The notes under the pieces: model-generated | Database searches by the model: none | What the model saw: the letters and a program-made list of their open reading frames with translations, nothing else | Told to the model about the DNA's origin: nothing | Shown here: in pieces, positions 49,788 to 60,655 of the stretch | Numbering within the stretch: position 1 is the first letter of the stretch | Layout: every line of letters starts with the position of its first letter | Origin: Cohnella ginsengisoli | Lineage (GTDB): Bacteria; Bacillota; Bacilli; Paenibacillales; Paenibacillaceae | Direction: 5' to 3' | Length of the DNA: 64,000 nucleotides | Assembly (NCBI RefSeq): GCF_029525555.1 | Contig: NZ_JAPDHZ010000003.1 | Location: forward strand, 682,001-746,000 | Program-made: the position numbers and the translations under genes

Positions 49788-51477
49788 CTACGAGACGACG
49801 ACCCGATTGCGTCCTTCGTTTTTGGCCTTGTAGAGCGCCACGTCCGCCTTCGCGAACAAGGCCTGCAATTCCCCAGCGATATCCGTCGGAATGGAGCCGG
49901 CATCCGAAGCCGCTGCCGATTCATCGCTCCCTTCGGTGACGATCCCCATGCTGATCGTGACGCGTATCGTGTCGCCTGCGACCTGCACGCCGTTGTTCAA
50001 CACGGATGCCATAATGCGGTCTGCCGCAGCTTGTGCCTCGTCCCGATCCGTCTGCGGCAGGAACACGGTGAACTCTTCGCCGCCGTAACGCGCCAGCAGG
50101 TCGAGGCTTCTAAGCGTCGAGCGCACGGCTTCGGCCGTCTCGCGGAGCACCTGGTCGCCGACGAGGTGGCCGTACCGGTCGTTGATCTGTTTAAAGTGGT
50201 CGATATCGAAAAGCAGGATGGAGAACGGGATGCCTCGCTGCTTGCAAAGAAAGGCTTCATGCTCGACGTAATGCTGGAAAAAGGTGCGATTGTAGCAACC
50301 GGTGAGGCCATCCGTAATCGCGGCCTTCTCCAGCTTTTTGTTGGCCCGATAGAGCTCGTCCTGTATCGCGATCAGCTCTAGATTCCGCTCGTGAAGCGCT
50401 TCGTTTTTCTCGTTCATCTCGTCGATCAGCTTGCGCTGCTCGGTGACGTCGTAGAAGGCGACGATCCGTCCCTGCAGGCTCTTGAACTGATCCAGCAGCG
50501 GCGAGATCTGCAGGGAGACCGATCTATAAGGCCCGTCCGTCAGCAGAAGCTCCGTGCGAATCCGATCCCCGGGATGATGCCGGTACCGAAACAGGAAATC
50601 GCTCACGTCGTTCGCGGGCTGTCCGGAAAGCAAGATCCGCTCCAGGTCGAAAGTCTCGCCCTTGACGGGGTGCGCGAAGCCGACGGCGCTGCGGTTGAAA
50701 TCCAGTACTTTGCACGACTCGTCGATCACGATAAGTCCCGTCTCCACCTGCTCGAATATCTTGTGCTTGGCGGTGTCGACCAGATCGAATACGCCGTACC
50801 GGTAGATCGCGATCACGAAGCAGACGTCCGACAAGACGATGCCGGTCGAGGTGAGCCCTTGAACCACGCCGAGCCAAGGCGACAGCACGACGTTGAACAG
50901 CAGGTCGAGCACCGCGAACACCGTTAGAACGAACATGCCGAGCAAGGACGTCGCCAGCTGCTTGCGTTCGTTGAGCGATCGCACCGTCCGGTGGGCGTTG
51001 TACATATGAAGAAGCGCGATAAAGAAGTACGCGAATTGGACGAAAGTCATAATCCAAAAAAAGCGGTCCGTATTCCCTGTCCCCGTACTGTCCGTCTTCC
51101 GGCTTCAGGAATTGGCCGAACGGATTGACGATCGCGGAGGCGGCGCAGAGGAAGGCAGGCATGAGAAACGCGGCCATGCGGGGCGGCCTTCGCAAATAGT
51201 GCGTGCGCTTGGTCAAAAACAGTACGAAAGCAAGCCATCCTGGCCCAAGCAAACTTAGCGCGACGAAAGACACGGTTAAGTAGAAATGCTGATAGGAAGG
51301 GATGTCCGTGGAGCGCACGCCGACTTGCCCCAACGGCCATAGCATCATAATAAAATGGAATGCCAGATAAACCTTGTGCGTTCTGGAAATCGGGTTAAGG
51401 GCAATGAAGAGGCCGAGCAGCACAAACAGACAAACGAATAATAGAAAGTCTGGCCGTACAAATTCCAATCGGCTCAC
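49788..51477 (-). CDS. 7TM-PAS-GGDEF diguanylate cyclase (about 562 aa)
   Basis: Start MSRLEFVRPDFLLFVCLFVL. Seven hydrophobic segments (histidine-kinase N-terminal 7TM type), a PAS domain (VETGLIVIDESCKVLDFNRS), a coiled coil, then GGDEF with the GGEEF form (ARYGGEEFTVFL). As printed it is two ORFs; shortening the 7-A run 51056-51062 by one base joins them as PLFWIMTFVQF. Next to another GGDEF gene. Confidence 0.85.
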
Positions 51478-51591
51478 CTTTTCATGGAAGGACTAACCCA
51501 TTAACCCGGGGCAATTGATTTATTCTAACATAGGCAGGATTTTGCCGACAAGACGATTGGCAAACCTTGTAAATACAAATCTTTAATTTAT

Positions 51592-52796
51592 CTATTTAAT
51601 TACTTTAAATTCCATATTATTTTCCATATAAGGCGAAATGGATAAGAAATCCCGGAACTTCTCGTAATCCTGCCAGGTTTGCGCCGAGACCGGCGAACCG
51701 CTGCGGACGGCACGGATCAGCAAATTTTTGGGCGTGTGCTCCAAATCGATGAATTCAAGCATTTGCACCTTGTAGCCGGATGCTTCCAGCAACTGAGCCC
51801 GCACCGCATCGGTGACGAGCGCGGAGAACCGTTCCTTCAAAATGCCGTGCCGAAGCAGCGGCTTTAGCACCGGCTGCTCGATCTGGCGCATTAGCTCGTG
51901 CTGGCAGCAAGGCACCGACAAAATAACCGACGCTTGCCAGCCTACGGCTTTAAGCAGCGCGGCGTCCGTTGCCGTATCGCAAGCATGCAGCGTCACGACC
52001 ATGTCCACCCGATCGGCATCCGCATAATCCGCGATATCGCCTACCGCGAACCGCAGGCGATCCCAGCCCAGCCGGTCGGCGAGTTTCGCGCAGTCCTCTA
52101 TCACGTCGGCTTTCAGGTCGAGTCCGATGATGCGAACGGGCAGTCGCTCCCGGATCGCGAGCAAATGATACAGCGCGAACGTCAAATAAGACTTGCCGCA
52201 GCCGAAGTCGACGATGGTAAGCTCCCGGCCGGTCGGCAAATGGGAAACGACGTCGGACACCATCTCCAAAAACCGGTTGATCTGCCGGTACTTATCGTAC
52301 TTCGCCTTAAGCACTCTTCCCTCGGGGGGTCATGACGCCGAGCGCTTCCAGGAAAGGCACCGGCTCCCCTTCGGGAAGCACGTAAGTTTTGGTTCGGTTG
52401 TGCGAAGGCGCCGGCGCAGCGACGCCTCCGGCTCCCGCAGCCTTGGCCGTCGGCGCGCCGCGGAGAATGGCGGCTTTGCCCTTTTTGCTGACGAGAATCT
52501 GGATGTCGTTCTCGGGCGTCTTGAGCAGCGTCTGACGATACTCGGCTTGGACGAGCCGAAGCAGCTCGTCCGCGGCATCGGCGGGCGCCAGATTCTGATG
52601 AAGCGCCTTCGCGCCGGCGAACCGTTCGAATTGGTAGTGCAGCTCGCCCTTCAACAGAACGGGGCGGACGGCAATCTTGCGCGTCTCTTCCGCCTTGCTG
52701 CGCGGCTGGCTGACGGTTGCCTGGATAAGCTTGCCCTCCTCGATCGCTCCCCCTGACGAGGGCCTTCAATTCCTCCGTAGTCGTCTCCGCGCTCAT
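51592..52796 (-). CDS. SAM-dependent methyltransferase, Methyltransf_32 type (about 400 aa)
   Basis: The catalytic half has motif I LTIVDFGCGKSYLTFALYHL, VRIIGLDLKADVIEDC, VVTLHACDTATDAAL and LSVPCCQHEL, typical of Methyltransf_32 proteins. The N-terminal half (LKGELHYQFERF, ILVSKKGKAAILRG) is specific to the Firmicute group. Two one-base overcalls (52324-52329 and 52749-52753) must be removed for a continuous frame from ATG 52796, which overlaps the upstream stop. Substrate unknown, perhaps RNA. Confidence 0.8.
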
Positions 52797-53455
52797 GATG
52801 CCGTCTCCTTCGTCAGATTGTTCCATTGGCGGACGCCTTCGCGCAGTTCGTCTCGCGAAAGTCCGCCGCGCCCCAGCGCCTCGTCATCCAACGCCTTCAT
52901 TCGTTCGTAAAAGGATAAGCCTTCTTCCGTGCCGGCGTCCCCGGCGTCGAAGAGATCGTACAAGCTGTTCTCCGCGTCCGCATAGCGTCCGGCGTGCTCC
53001 TGCCACTCCCAAGCGGCGCGCAGCGTCTGTGCGGCGCCTTCCACGCGCGCAGGACCTTCGACGAGGCGCTCCATGCGCCGCTCCAGGTCCAGCCCCTCGA
53101 CCGGGCCGTGCGTGCGGAGGACGTAACCGATCAGGCGCAATGCCTTTTCCAAACGCTGCAAGCTCTCCGCTTCGCGGCCCATGTCCGCCAGCACGTCCCC
53201 TTCTTCCTGCAAAAAGGCGCCGATCGCCCCGATCGCCTCGGCATCCGAGCGGCCCCCGCCGCCGAACATCGCGATCAGGTCCGCATCCGACAGTCCCAGC
53301 GCCAGTCTGGCACGCATGCGCAGCTCCTTGCTCATGAACTCGTCGATCAGCAGCAGCGCTTCTTCGTGCTTGCCCTGCTGCTTGAGCCCCATCAGCGCGC
53401 CGAAGGCGACCGACATCTGATTGATCATGCGCATAAAGTAGTCGCGATCAAACAT
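52793..53455 (-). CDS. DUF6483-like helical protein (220 aa)
   Basis: MFDRDYFMRMINQMSVAFGA, then an all-helical, TPR-like body (EHAGRYADAENSLYDLFDAG). Such proteins are conserved in Firmicutes without known function. ATGA overlaps with both neighbours. Confidence 0.7.
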   Translation of the reverse strand: MFDRDYFMRMINQMSVAFGALMGLKQQGKHEEALLLIDEFMSKELRMRARLALGLSDADLIAMFGGGGRSDAEAIGAIGAFLQEEGDVLADMGREAESLQRLEKALRLIGYVLRTHGPVEGLDLERRMERLVEGPARVEGAAQTLRAAWEWQEHAGRYADAENSLYDLFDAGDAGTEEGLSFYERMKALDDEALGRGGLSRDELREGVRQWNNLTKETAS

Positions 53456-54270
53456 CGGCTTCCCCCTCTCTTCTCTCCGGCGGCGGAGACGAATGCCAGG
53501 ATCGCTTCCGCGAAGGCCGCCGGCCGCTCCATCATCCCCATATGTCCCGCGCCCTCAAGCAAGCCATGCGTCACGTTCGGACCGGAGACGGGGAACCGCT
53601 TGTCCGGTCCGATCACATTGTCCGACTCTCCTGCCAGCAGCAGGATCGGCGCATCTAGCGATTCAAGCACGCCGCGCCGGTCGGGGCGGGCCTTCATGCC
53701 TAGCGCGGCCCCGATGCCGCCTTCGGCGGACGTGCCGAAGCCGATCGCCAGCGCGCGGTTGACCTGCGCTTGCAACGGCGCCAGGTTGTCAGTCGAAAAC
53801 AGCTTCGGCACGAGGTCGCGAATATGTCCCTGCATGCCCTCGCGGGAAATGCGCGCCGCCACCTTTTCCCGATTTGCCTTGCCGTTTTCGTCGTCGGGGA
53901 AGGTCGTGGAATGCAGCAAGCCAAGTCCCAGCAGCCGGTCCGGGGCGCGCTCGGCCAGCGCCAGCGCCGTATAGCCGCCCATCGAATGGCCGAGCACGAA
54001 CGCTTGCCCGATATTCAGGGCATCCAGCAGCCGCAGGGCGTCCTCCGCCAGCTGTTCCATCGCGTACGACCCTCCGGTCGCCGCGGTCTCCCCGTGGCCT
54101 CGCGCATCGGGCGCGACGACCCGCGCATGCGCCGACAGCAGCGGCAGCACGTCGTCCCAATACGCTGCGCTGCCGCAGTAGCCGTGGAGCAGCAACAGAG
54201 GCGCGCCTTGTCCCTCGTCTAGATACGAGACTTCGAGCCCGTTATTCAATGTCAGCCGGTTGCGAGCCAT
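53448..54270 (-). CDS. alpha/beta hydrolase (about 273 aa)
   Basis: Oxyanion region LLLLHGYCGSAAYWD, nucleophile elbow VLGHSMGGYTAL, acid LLLAGESDNVIG and His EGAGHMGMMERP complete the triad. As printed it ends at 53425; shortening the C run near 53460 by one base gives a stop at 53448 overlapping the next gene's start. Substrate unknown. Confidence 0.88.
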
Positions 54271-54297
54271 GCCAGCACATCCTTCCGCCGTTTTTTA

Positions 54298-54906
54298 TTA
54301 TTTTAACGAACTGTCGTCCTCCAACTCAAATGCCGCCTCATGCGCTTCGCCGCGCGATTCACATGCTTCCGACCGAACGGCGGCAAGCGCGGCGGCCCCT
54401 GCTTCGGCGATCCGCTTCGCCATCTCCATCACGGCATACAGGGAGGTCGTCTGCAGCGTCATGTACGGCTTGGGACCGAATTCGCCCACGACGGCCGCGA
54501 TACTATAGTCGCCTATCGGCGGGAACGCGGCGCCCACCGACCGCGCGGGCTGAAGCGGTCCTTCGGCCAGCAGAAACTTGCCGACGTTCTCAGGCCGGCC
54601 GAGGCAGGCGTCGATCGCGATCACGATGGCGTCCGCGGGCAAACCCGACGCTTCGCGTCCCAGCCTGTCCGCGTCGCAAGGCTCTCGCAGCGTCCCGATC
54701 ACGCCGCCGACGCCGCGCTCCTTCAGCATCGTGCCGACCAGCGGGCCGAGGCAGTCTCCGGTGGAGCGGTCCGTGCCGATGCAGAGGAAGACGATCGGTT
54801 CGCCGCGATGCCGGACGAACGCGCTTCGAAAAAACCGTTCGAGCTCCTGCGCGCCGGAAGCGGCAAAAAAGAAAGGAGAGGCCCCGGGGGCGCCGTTCGC
54901 GGTCAT
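54298..54906 (-). CDS. yyaC: YyaC-family spore protein (DUF1256, 202 aa)
   Basis: PIVFLCIGTDRSTGDCLGPL, VIGTLREPCDADRL, VIAIDACLGRPENVGKF and VGEFGPKPYMTLQTTSLYAV are the conserved blocks of the YyaC spore protease-like family related to GPR. Supports a spore-forming host. Confidence 0.92.
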   Translation of the reverse strand: MTANGAPGASPFFFAASGAQELERFFRSAFVRHRGEPIVFLCIGTDRSTGDCLGPLVGTMLKERGVGGVIGTLREPCDADRLGREASGLPADAIVIAIDACLGRPENVGKFLLAEGPLQPARSVGAAFPPIGDYSIAAVVGEFGPKPYMTLQTTSLYAVMEMAKRIAEAGAAALAAVRSEACESRGEAHEAAFELEDDSSLK

Positions 54907-55036
54907 CGTCCTGCTCCTTTCGGAAATGGCTTGTTCTCGTTACAGCGTATCATGCGACGTTCGGTTATGCCAGCGCGGAGAAGGCTTCGCTGTGATACAA
55001 TGGGGTGAGCTTATACCGAGAGAGGATGCTGCGCGA

Positions 55037-55258
55037 ATGGATCTGACCAAGCCGACACAGGAGAACGTAGAATATATGATCGAAGCGATCAAGACGAAGC
55101 TGCGGATGGCATCGGGCGCAGCGATGCAGGCGTCGCATTTCAACGCCGATCGTTACGAGGACCTCAAGGATATTTACGACATGGTCGCCTCCAAGGACCG
55201 GTTCAGCATCAGCGAGGTCGAGGCGCTCGTATCGGAGTTGGGCAAGCTGCGGGGTTAA
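55037..55258 (+). CDS. DUF1128 protein (73 aa)
   Basis: MDLTKPTQENVEYMIEAIKT, then FNADRYEDLKDIYDMVASKD, FSISEVEALVSELG: small helical family restricted to Bacilli. AGAGGATG ribosome site. Function unknown. Confidence 0.88.
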   Translation: MDLTKPTQENVEYMIEAIKTKLRMASGAAMQASHFNADRYEDLKDIYDMVASKDRFSISEVEALVSELGKLRG

Positions 55259-55337
55259 ACGGGGCTGTTAACGGATCATATGGCGGAAATTACGATACGC
55301 CATATCCTTGTTGCGCGAAACAGCCGGCGCGCCACAA

Positions 55338-55379
55338 CAAAAACGCCTTCGTCGCCGTCAGGCAACGAAGGCGTTTTTG
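55338..55379. terminator. bidirectional terminator between DUF1128 gene and galT
   Basis: AAAACGCCTTCGT and ACGAAGGCGTTTTT form a 13-bp stem with A and T tracts on both sides. Confidence 0.9.
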
Positions 55380-55402
55380 CGATATCCGATGCGGCTTGCA
55401 GC

Positions 55403-57031
55403 CTACACGGCCCTGCCGGGCCCAAAGCCCGCGAATGCCAGGAACCGGTCGAACGCCGCCCGGCCGGCGGCATCCTGCTTGAACACGCCGGCGTCGCGCA
55501 GCACGGCGTGGAACTTGTCGCCCACAGCGGCTTGCAGCGCGGCCCGCGCGGCGTCCGGCGCCATCGCCGTGCCGTGCGCGGCGACCAGCTCCGCGATCCA
55601 ATCCGCGTGCTTCGCGAGCGGATGCGATGCCGCTTCCCCCCGACCGCCGCCGATCGCAGCGGGATCGTAGGCAATCTCGCCCGTCAGCAGCTGCGCGATC
55701 TGCGACAGCTCCGCGTCGAGCCGGCCCGGCAGCACCGCGAGTCCCATCACTTCGATCAGGCCGATGTTTTCCTTCTTGATATGATGGAGCTCGCGGTGCG
55801 GATGGAAGATGCCGTCCGGGTGCTCGTCGCTCGTGCGATTGTTGCGCAGCACCAGGTCGAGCTCGTACTCGCCGCCCTCCGCGAGCCTCGCGATCGGCGT
55901 GATCGTATTGTGCGGCACGTCGCCGCTCGCCGCGTACACGTCTGCGGCCGCGTCGCTATAAGCCCGCCAATCGGCCAGCACCCCGGCCGCCACGCGCAGC
56001 AGCGCCGCCCGATCGCGGCTGCGCAAGCGCAACGCCGACATCGGCCACTGCACGATCCCGCCGCGCACCCCGCGCTCCGTTCCGTGCGTCGTCCATTCCG
56101 CCACGCCCGCCTTTTCCATCGGGAACACATGCCTGCCGCCCTGGAAATGGTCGTGGTTCAAGATCGAGCCGCCCACGATCGGCAGGTCCGCGTTCGAGCC
56201 GACGAAGTAGTGCGGATACGCGTCCACGAAGTCCAGCAGCCGCTCGAACGTCTCGGGCACGATACGCATCGGCACGTGCTCGCCCCGAAGAATGATGCTA
56301 TGCTCGTTGTAGTACACGTAAGGCGAGTACTGGAAAAACCACCGTCCCCCCCGCAGCGTCAGCGGCAAAATCCGCAGGTTTTGCCTCGCCGGATGATCGG
56401 GCCTGCCCGCGTAGCCGACATTTTCGCGGCACAGCAGGCACTTCGGGTAATCGACTTTGGTCTGCGGCAGGCTGCGCAGCAGCGCGATCTCCCGCGGATC
56501 CTTTTCAGGCTTGGACAGGTTGACCGTGATCTCCAGCTCCCCGTCGTCCGTCGGATGGAGCCAATAGCCGTTTTTCGAGATCCGGTCCATCCGAATGTAG
56601 TTGGAGTCGATGTTCAGCCGGTAAAACCAATCCGTCGCCGCGCGTACGCCGTCCGCGGCCGACAACCGGTCGAACGCAGCTGACGTCTCGGACGGACGGG
56701 GCATCAGCAGCCCCATGATCCGGGCGTCGAACAGATCGCGCTGCGTGGTCGTGTCGTCCGGGATCAGCCCAAGCGCGGCGGCCGCGTCCAGCAGCGGCTC
56801 CAGCACGGATACCGGACTGTCCAGCGTCTCCTCCGGCAGCGGTCCGCCCGCAGGCCCCGCCAGCCCGAATAAGTCCAGCAGCGCATTGTGCGCGTAGTCT
56901 TCGTCAAGCTCGCCGATCATGCCGCGCTCCAGCGCGAAGCGCACCAGCCTCCGGATCAGCGATCCGACCTCGTCCCTGCGCGCCTCCGTCATGCCGCTCG
57001 CGTCCGCGGCGGCTTCGCCCCTGTTGCTCAT
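55403..57031 (-). CDS. galT: UDP-glucose--hexose-1-phosphate uridylyltransferase, class II (542 aa)
   Basis: GSILNHDHFQGGRHVFPMEK holds the HDHFQ nucleotidyl-transfer site; FFQYSPYVYYNEHSIILRGE, CLLCRENVGYAGRPDHPARQN and NRTSDEHPDGIFHPHRELH are class II (Bacillus-type) GalT blocks. Exchanges UMP between UDP-glucose and galactose 1-phosphate in the Leloir pathway. Last gene of galK-galE-galT. Confidence 0.95.
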   Translation of the reverse strand: MSNRGEAAADASGMTEARRDEVGSLIRRLVRFALERGMIGELDEDYAHNALLDLFGLAGPAGGPLPEETLDSPVSVLEPLLDAAAALGLIPDDTTTQRDLFDARIMGLLMPRPSETSAAFDRLSAADGVRAATDWFYRLNIDSNYIRMDRISKNGYWLHPTDDGELEITVNLSKPEKDPREIALLRSLPQTKVDYPKCLLCRENVGYAGRPDHPARQNLRILPLTLRGGRWFFQYSPYVYYNEHSIILRGEHVPMRIVPETFERLLDFVDAYPHYFVGSNADLPIVGGSILNHDHFQGGRHVFPMEKAGVAEWTTHGTERGVRGGIVQWPMSALRLRSRDRAALLRVAAGVLADWRAYSDAAADVYAASGDVPHNTITPIARLAEGGEYELDLVLRNNRTSDEHPDGIFHPHRELHHIKKENIGLIEVMGLAVLPGRLDAELSQIAQLLTGEIAYDPAAIGGGRGEAASHPLAKHADWIAELVAAHGTAMAPDAARAALQAAVGDKFHAVLRDAGVFKQDAAGRAAFDRFLAFAGFGPGRAV

Positions 57032-57140
57032 CTCGCGTCATCCCTTCGTCTGCTCTAGGCTTCCCTTGTTGCCTGGCGCGGCGCAGCCGGGCGAGAAGCG
57101 CGCGCATCGCGCATCGTCCCTCGCCGTGCCGCCCGCAGCT

Positions 57141-58127
57141 TTACTTGCCGTATCCGTTCGGATGCGCCGAGTGCCAAGCCCAGGCGCTCTCGACGATCGG
57201 GCGGAGATCGGCGAACTTCGGCGTCCACCCTAGCTCCGTGCGCGCGCGTTCCGACGAAGCGATCAGCACCGCGGGATCTCCCGAGCGGCGCGGCACGATC
57301 TTGGCCGGAATCTCATGGCCGGTCACCTCGCGGGATACGTCGATGACCTGCTTGACGGAAAAACCCTTTCCGTTGCCCAGATTGTAGACGGCGCTCTCGC
57401 CGCCGTCGCGCAGTCGGTTCAGGGCGCGGATATGGGCGTCCGCCAGATCGCTGACGTGAATGTAGTCGCGGATGCAGGTGCCGTCCTCGGTCGGATAGTC
57501 GTCGCCGAACACCGAGATAAATTCGCGCTGGCCGAGCGCGACCTGCAGCACGAGCGGGAGCAGATGGGATTCGGGCGTATGGTCTTCGCCGATCTTGCCG
57601 CTCTCGTGCGCGCCCGCCGCGTTGAAGTAGCGGAGCGACACGTTCTTGATGCCGTGCGCGACGTCGAACCAGGAGATCATCTTCTCCATGGCCAGCTTCG
57701 TCTCGCCGTAGGCGTTGGTCGGCTTGGTGCGGTCGTACTCGTCGATCGGCACCTTCTCCGGCTCGCCGTACGTCGCGGCGGTCGAGGAGAATACGATGCG
57801 GGAGACGCCCGCTTTCTTCATCGCCTCGAGCAGCACGAGCGTGCCGTATACGTTGTTATGGTAGTATTTGCCGGGATTGGTCATGCTCTCGCCGACCAGC
57901 GAGTTGGCCGCGAAGTGGATGACGCCGTCGATCTCGTTCTCGGAGAAGATCCGGTCCAATACCGTCTCGTCGCGCAGGTCGCCCTCGTACAGCTTGCCGC
58001 CGAGCAGCGCTTCCTTGTGCCCTTGGTACAGGTTGTCAAGCACGACGACCTCTTCGCCCTTGTCCAGCAACGCCGCTACCGTATGGGAACCGATGTAACC
58101 CGCTCCGCCCGTTACCAATACCGCCAT
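57141..58127 (-). CDS. galE: UDP-glucose 4-epimerase (328 aa)
   Basis: NAD-binding GGAGYIGSH, catalytic FSSTAATYGEP and Y-x3-K in TNAYGETKLAMEK, SLRYFNAAGAHESG, GTCIRDYIHVSDLADAH. Interconverts UDP-galactose and UDP-glucose. It starts 1 nt after the galK stop. Confidence 0.97.
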   Translation of the reverse strand: MAVLVTGGAGYIGSHTVAALLDKGEEVVVLDNLYQGHKEALLGGKLYEGDLRDETVLDRIFSENEIDGVIHFAANSLVGESMTNPGKYYHNNVYGTLVLLEAMKKAGVSRIVFSSTAATYGEPEKVPIDEYDRTKPTNAYGETKLAMEKMISWFDVAHGIKNVSLRYFNAAGAHESGKIGEDHTPESHLLPLVLQVALGQREFISVFGDDYPTEDGTCIRDYIHVSDLADAHIRALNRLRDGGESAVYNLGNGKGFSVKQVIDVSREVTGHEIPAKIVPRRSGDPAVLIASSERARTELGWTPKFADLRPIVESAWAWHSAHPNGYGK

Positions 58128-58128
58128 T

Positions 58129-59310
58129 CTAGTTCTCCTCCTTCACTTCGTGAACGCCGTCGCCGATGTCGCATACGTAAAAATCCGCCGTCAGCCCCGT
58201 CGCCGCCTTATACTTTTCGCCGACCTCGGCGGTGAACCGCTCCGTGCTATCCTTGTGCACGAGCGAGATCGTGCAGCCGCCGAAGCCCGCACCCGTCATG
58301 CGGGAGCCGAGCACGCCCGGCACCTCGCGCGCCGCGGCCACCATCGCGTCGAGCTCCGCGCCCGTCACCTCGTACAAGTCGCGCAGCGAATCGTGCGACG
58401 CGTTCATCAGCTGCCCGAAGGCGGCCAGATCGCCCTGGCGCAGCACTTCCACGGAGCGGCCGACGCGGTCGATCTCTTCGACGACGTGGCGCGCGCGCTT
58501 GCGGACGATCTCGTCCGAGATCAGATTCGCGTGCTCGTTGAACTGGGCGAGCGTCAGCTGCCCCAGCAGCGTCAGCTCGGGGAACGCCGCGCGCAGATCT
58601 CCGACCGCCGCTTCGCACTGCGCCCTGCGCTCGTTGTACGCGGAATCGACGAGTCCGCGGCGCTTGTTCGTGTTGCCGATGACGAGCTTATAGTCGCCCG
58701 ACTCGAACGGTACGAGCTCGTACTTCAAGGTGTCGCAGTCGAGCAGGATCGCATGATCCTTGCGTCCGTTGGCGACCGCGAATTGATCCATGATACCGCA
58801 CTTGACGCCGACGAACTCGTTTTCCGCATGCTGCGACCACAGCGCGATCTCGACCGTGTCGGTCTTGCGGCCTTCGAGCGTCAGCAGCGCGAACGCCGTG
58901 ACGACCTCGATCGAAGCGGACGAAGACAGCCCGGCTCCGTTCGGAATCTCGCCATGATAGAGAATGTCATAGCCGCGCGACAGCGAGATGCCCCGCTGAG
59001 CCAGCTCCCAGACGACGCCCTTCGGATAGTTGGTCCAGTCGTCTTCCTCGGAGAAGGCCAGATCGTCCGCGGGGACGAGCCGCGACTGCGGGAAATTCGT
59101 CGATGCCAGGTGCAGCTGACGGTCCGCGCGCGGCCGGATCAGCAGCGTCGTGCCGAAGGTGAGCGCGGCCGGGAAGACGGCGCCGCCGTTGTAGTCGGTA
59201 TGCTCGCCGATCAGGTTCACGCGGCCCGGCGCGGCGAAGATGCGGATGTCGGACTCGCCCCCGCCGAGGCGGTTGATGAATTGCTCGCGAAGGTTCGGAT
59301 AATGAGGCAT
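58129..59310 (-). CDS. galK: galactokinase (393 aa)
   Basis: Signature GRVNLIGEHTDYNGG, ATP loop NGAGLSSSASIEV, GIMDQFAVANG and the C-terminal RMTGAGFGGCTISLV. Phosphorylates galactose. First gene of the gal operon; -10 TATACT at about 59356 on the minus strand, divergent from the AraC gene. Confidence 0.97.
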   Translation of the reverse strand: MPHYPNLREQFINRLGGGESDIRIFAAPGRVNLIGEHTDYNGGAVFPAALTFGTTLLIRPRADRQLHLASTNFPQSRLVPADDLAFSEEDDWTNYPKGVVWELAQRGISLSRGYDILYHGEIPNGAGLSSSASIEVVTAFALLTLEGRKTDTVEIALWSQHAENEFVGVKCGIMDQFAVANGRKDHAILLDCDTLKYELVPFESGDYKLVIGNTNKRRGLVDSAYNERRAQCEAAVGDLRAAFPELTLLGQLTLAQFNEHANLISDEIVRKRARHVVEEIDRVGRSVEVLRQGDLAAFGQLMNASHDSLRDLYEVTGAELDAMVAAAREVPGVLGSRMTGAGFGGCTISLVHKDSTERFTAEVGEKYKAATGLTADFYVCDIGDGVHEVKEEN

Positions 59311-59464
59311 GATGGGATTCCTCCTGAATTGGGGCTGCGATTTACTACCAGTATAACGCCCGAAGCCGCGAACGGGAAATGGCTTGAAATGCGGTCTCTA
59401 TGGAGAAATGTGACTTCGTGCGGTACAATCGCGAATAGATGCCCGACAAGGAGACGGATCCCCA

Positions 59465-60323
59465 ATGAACCGAGCCCCCGACTACCGCGTAGCCTCCAAT
59501 CCCGCGCGCACGCTCCCCCCAAGGGCTTGCCGCGCTGTTCGCGGGCGAGAGCCAGACCCGTCCGACGCACCGCGTCGGACCGAAGGTCGTCGATTACTAT
59601 TTGCTGCACCATGTGATCTCCGGGCATGGCGTCTTCGAGACCGAGGGCCGCGTCCACGCGCTCGGTCCCGGCCACACGTTTCTGATCCGCCCCAAACGCC
59701 TGTTCAGCTACGCCTCGGACGCGGACGATCCCTGGCGGTACCGCTGGGTCGCCTTCGCCGGAGATCGGGCGGAGTCGCTGTTGGCCGAAGCGGGCCTCGG
59801 CACGGAGCGCTTGATCGTCGATACAGGGCCCGCCCGGGCGCCCGGCGAACGATGCCGCGAGATTTACGACGCCTTCCGCGCGAGGAGCCCTTCGGCTTCG
59901 CTGGAGGCCGCGGGCCGGCTCCATCTGCTGCTCGCCTCTCTCATGTCGGCCGACGCGGAGCGCGCGGAACAGCCGCCGATGGCCGATACGCACGGCGAGG
60001 AGCTCGTTCGCCAGGTCATCGGCTATCTGTCCACCCAATACGCCGAGCCGGTGTCGATCGAGGCGATGGCGGAGACGCTCGGCTACAACCGGGCCTATTT
60101 GTCCCGCTTGTTCAAGCGGCACGCCGGCGTGACGCCGATCGCATTTCTGACGCGCATCCGGATCGACCGCGGCAAGCGTCTCCTGCGAGAGCGGCCCGAG
60201 CTGACGGTCGAGCAGGTCGCCTCCTCGGTCGGGTTCCCGGATGCCTTGTATTTTTCCAAGCAGTTCAGGCGCGCGTTCGGCGCGACGCCGACAAGCTATC
60301 GGACGGATACCTTGCGTTCCTGA
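59465..60323 (+). CDS. AraC-family regulator, probably of the gal operon (about 285 aa)
   Basis: Cupin N-terminal domain (LHHVISGHGVFETEGR, GHTFLIRPKRLFSY) and a C-terminal HTH_18 (SIEAMAETLGYNRAYLSRLF, RLLRERPELTVEQVASSVGF, FSKQFRRAFGATP). Shortening the 6-C run 59515-59520 by one base links the ATG at 59465 to the main frame (ARTLPQGLAALFAG). Divergent position suggests that it activates galK-galE-galT. Confidence 0.88.
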
Positions 60324-60472
60324 CCCGAATTCGCTCCCAAGCGCCGACTGCGTTCCGTTGATGGCGTTTCCATCGAAAATATTGATAATCGGCATGCAAA
60401 TCGCTCGATAACCGCCGGTCTGAGGAGGGTGTTAAGATATTCCTCAACCAAAGACCGAGGGGGGCGATTTAA

Positions 60473-60640
60473 TTGTTGATCCAGGACCGCACGGCTTATA
60501 AAATATGGGAGAACGAGATCAAAATTAGCGAGCGGCGCTGGGCCGTCGAACGTCATGTTCGCGAGACGAGGCGCCCCCGTGCCGGACTGTCGGCATACCG
60601 GCTGGCGCTCATGCTGCTCGGCTCGCTGCGCAGTCACTGA
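60473..60640 (+). CDS. small hypothetical protein (55 aa)
   Basis: TTG start behind GAGGGGGG: LIQDRTAYKIWENEIKISER, RWAVERHVRETRRPR, then SAYRLALMLLGSLRSH. It precedes the LysR gene by 15 nt. Function unknown. Confidence 0.5.
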   Translation: MLIQDRTAYKIWENEIKISERRWAVERHVRETRRPRAGLSAYRLALMLLGSLRSH

Positions 60641-60655
60641 TCCGTCCTTAGACAG

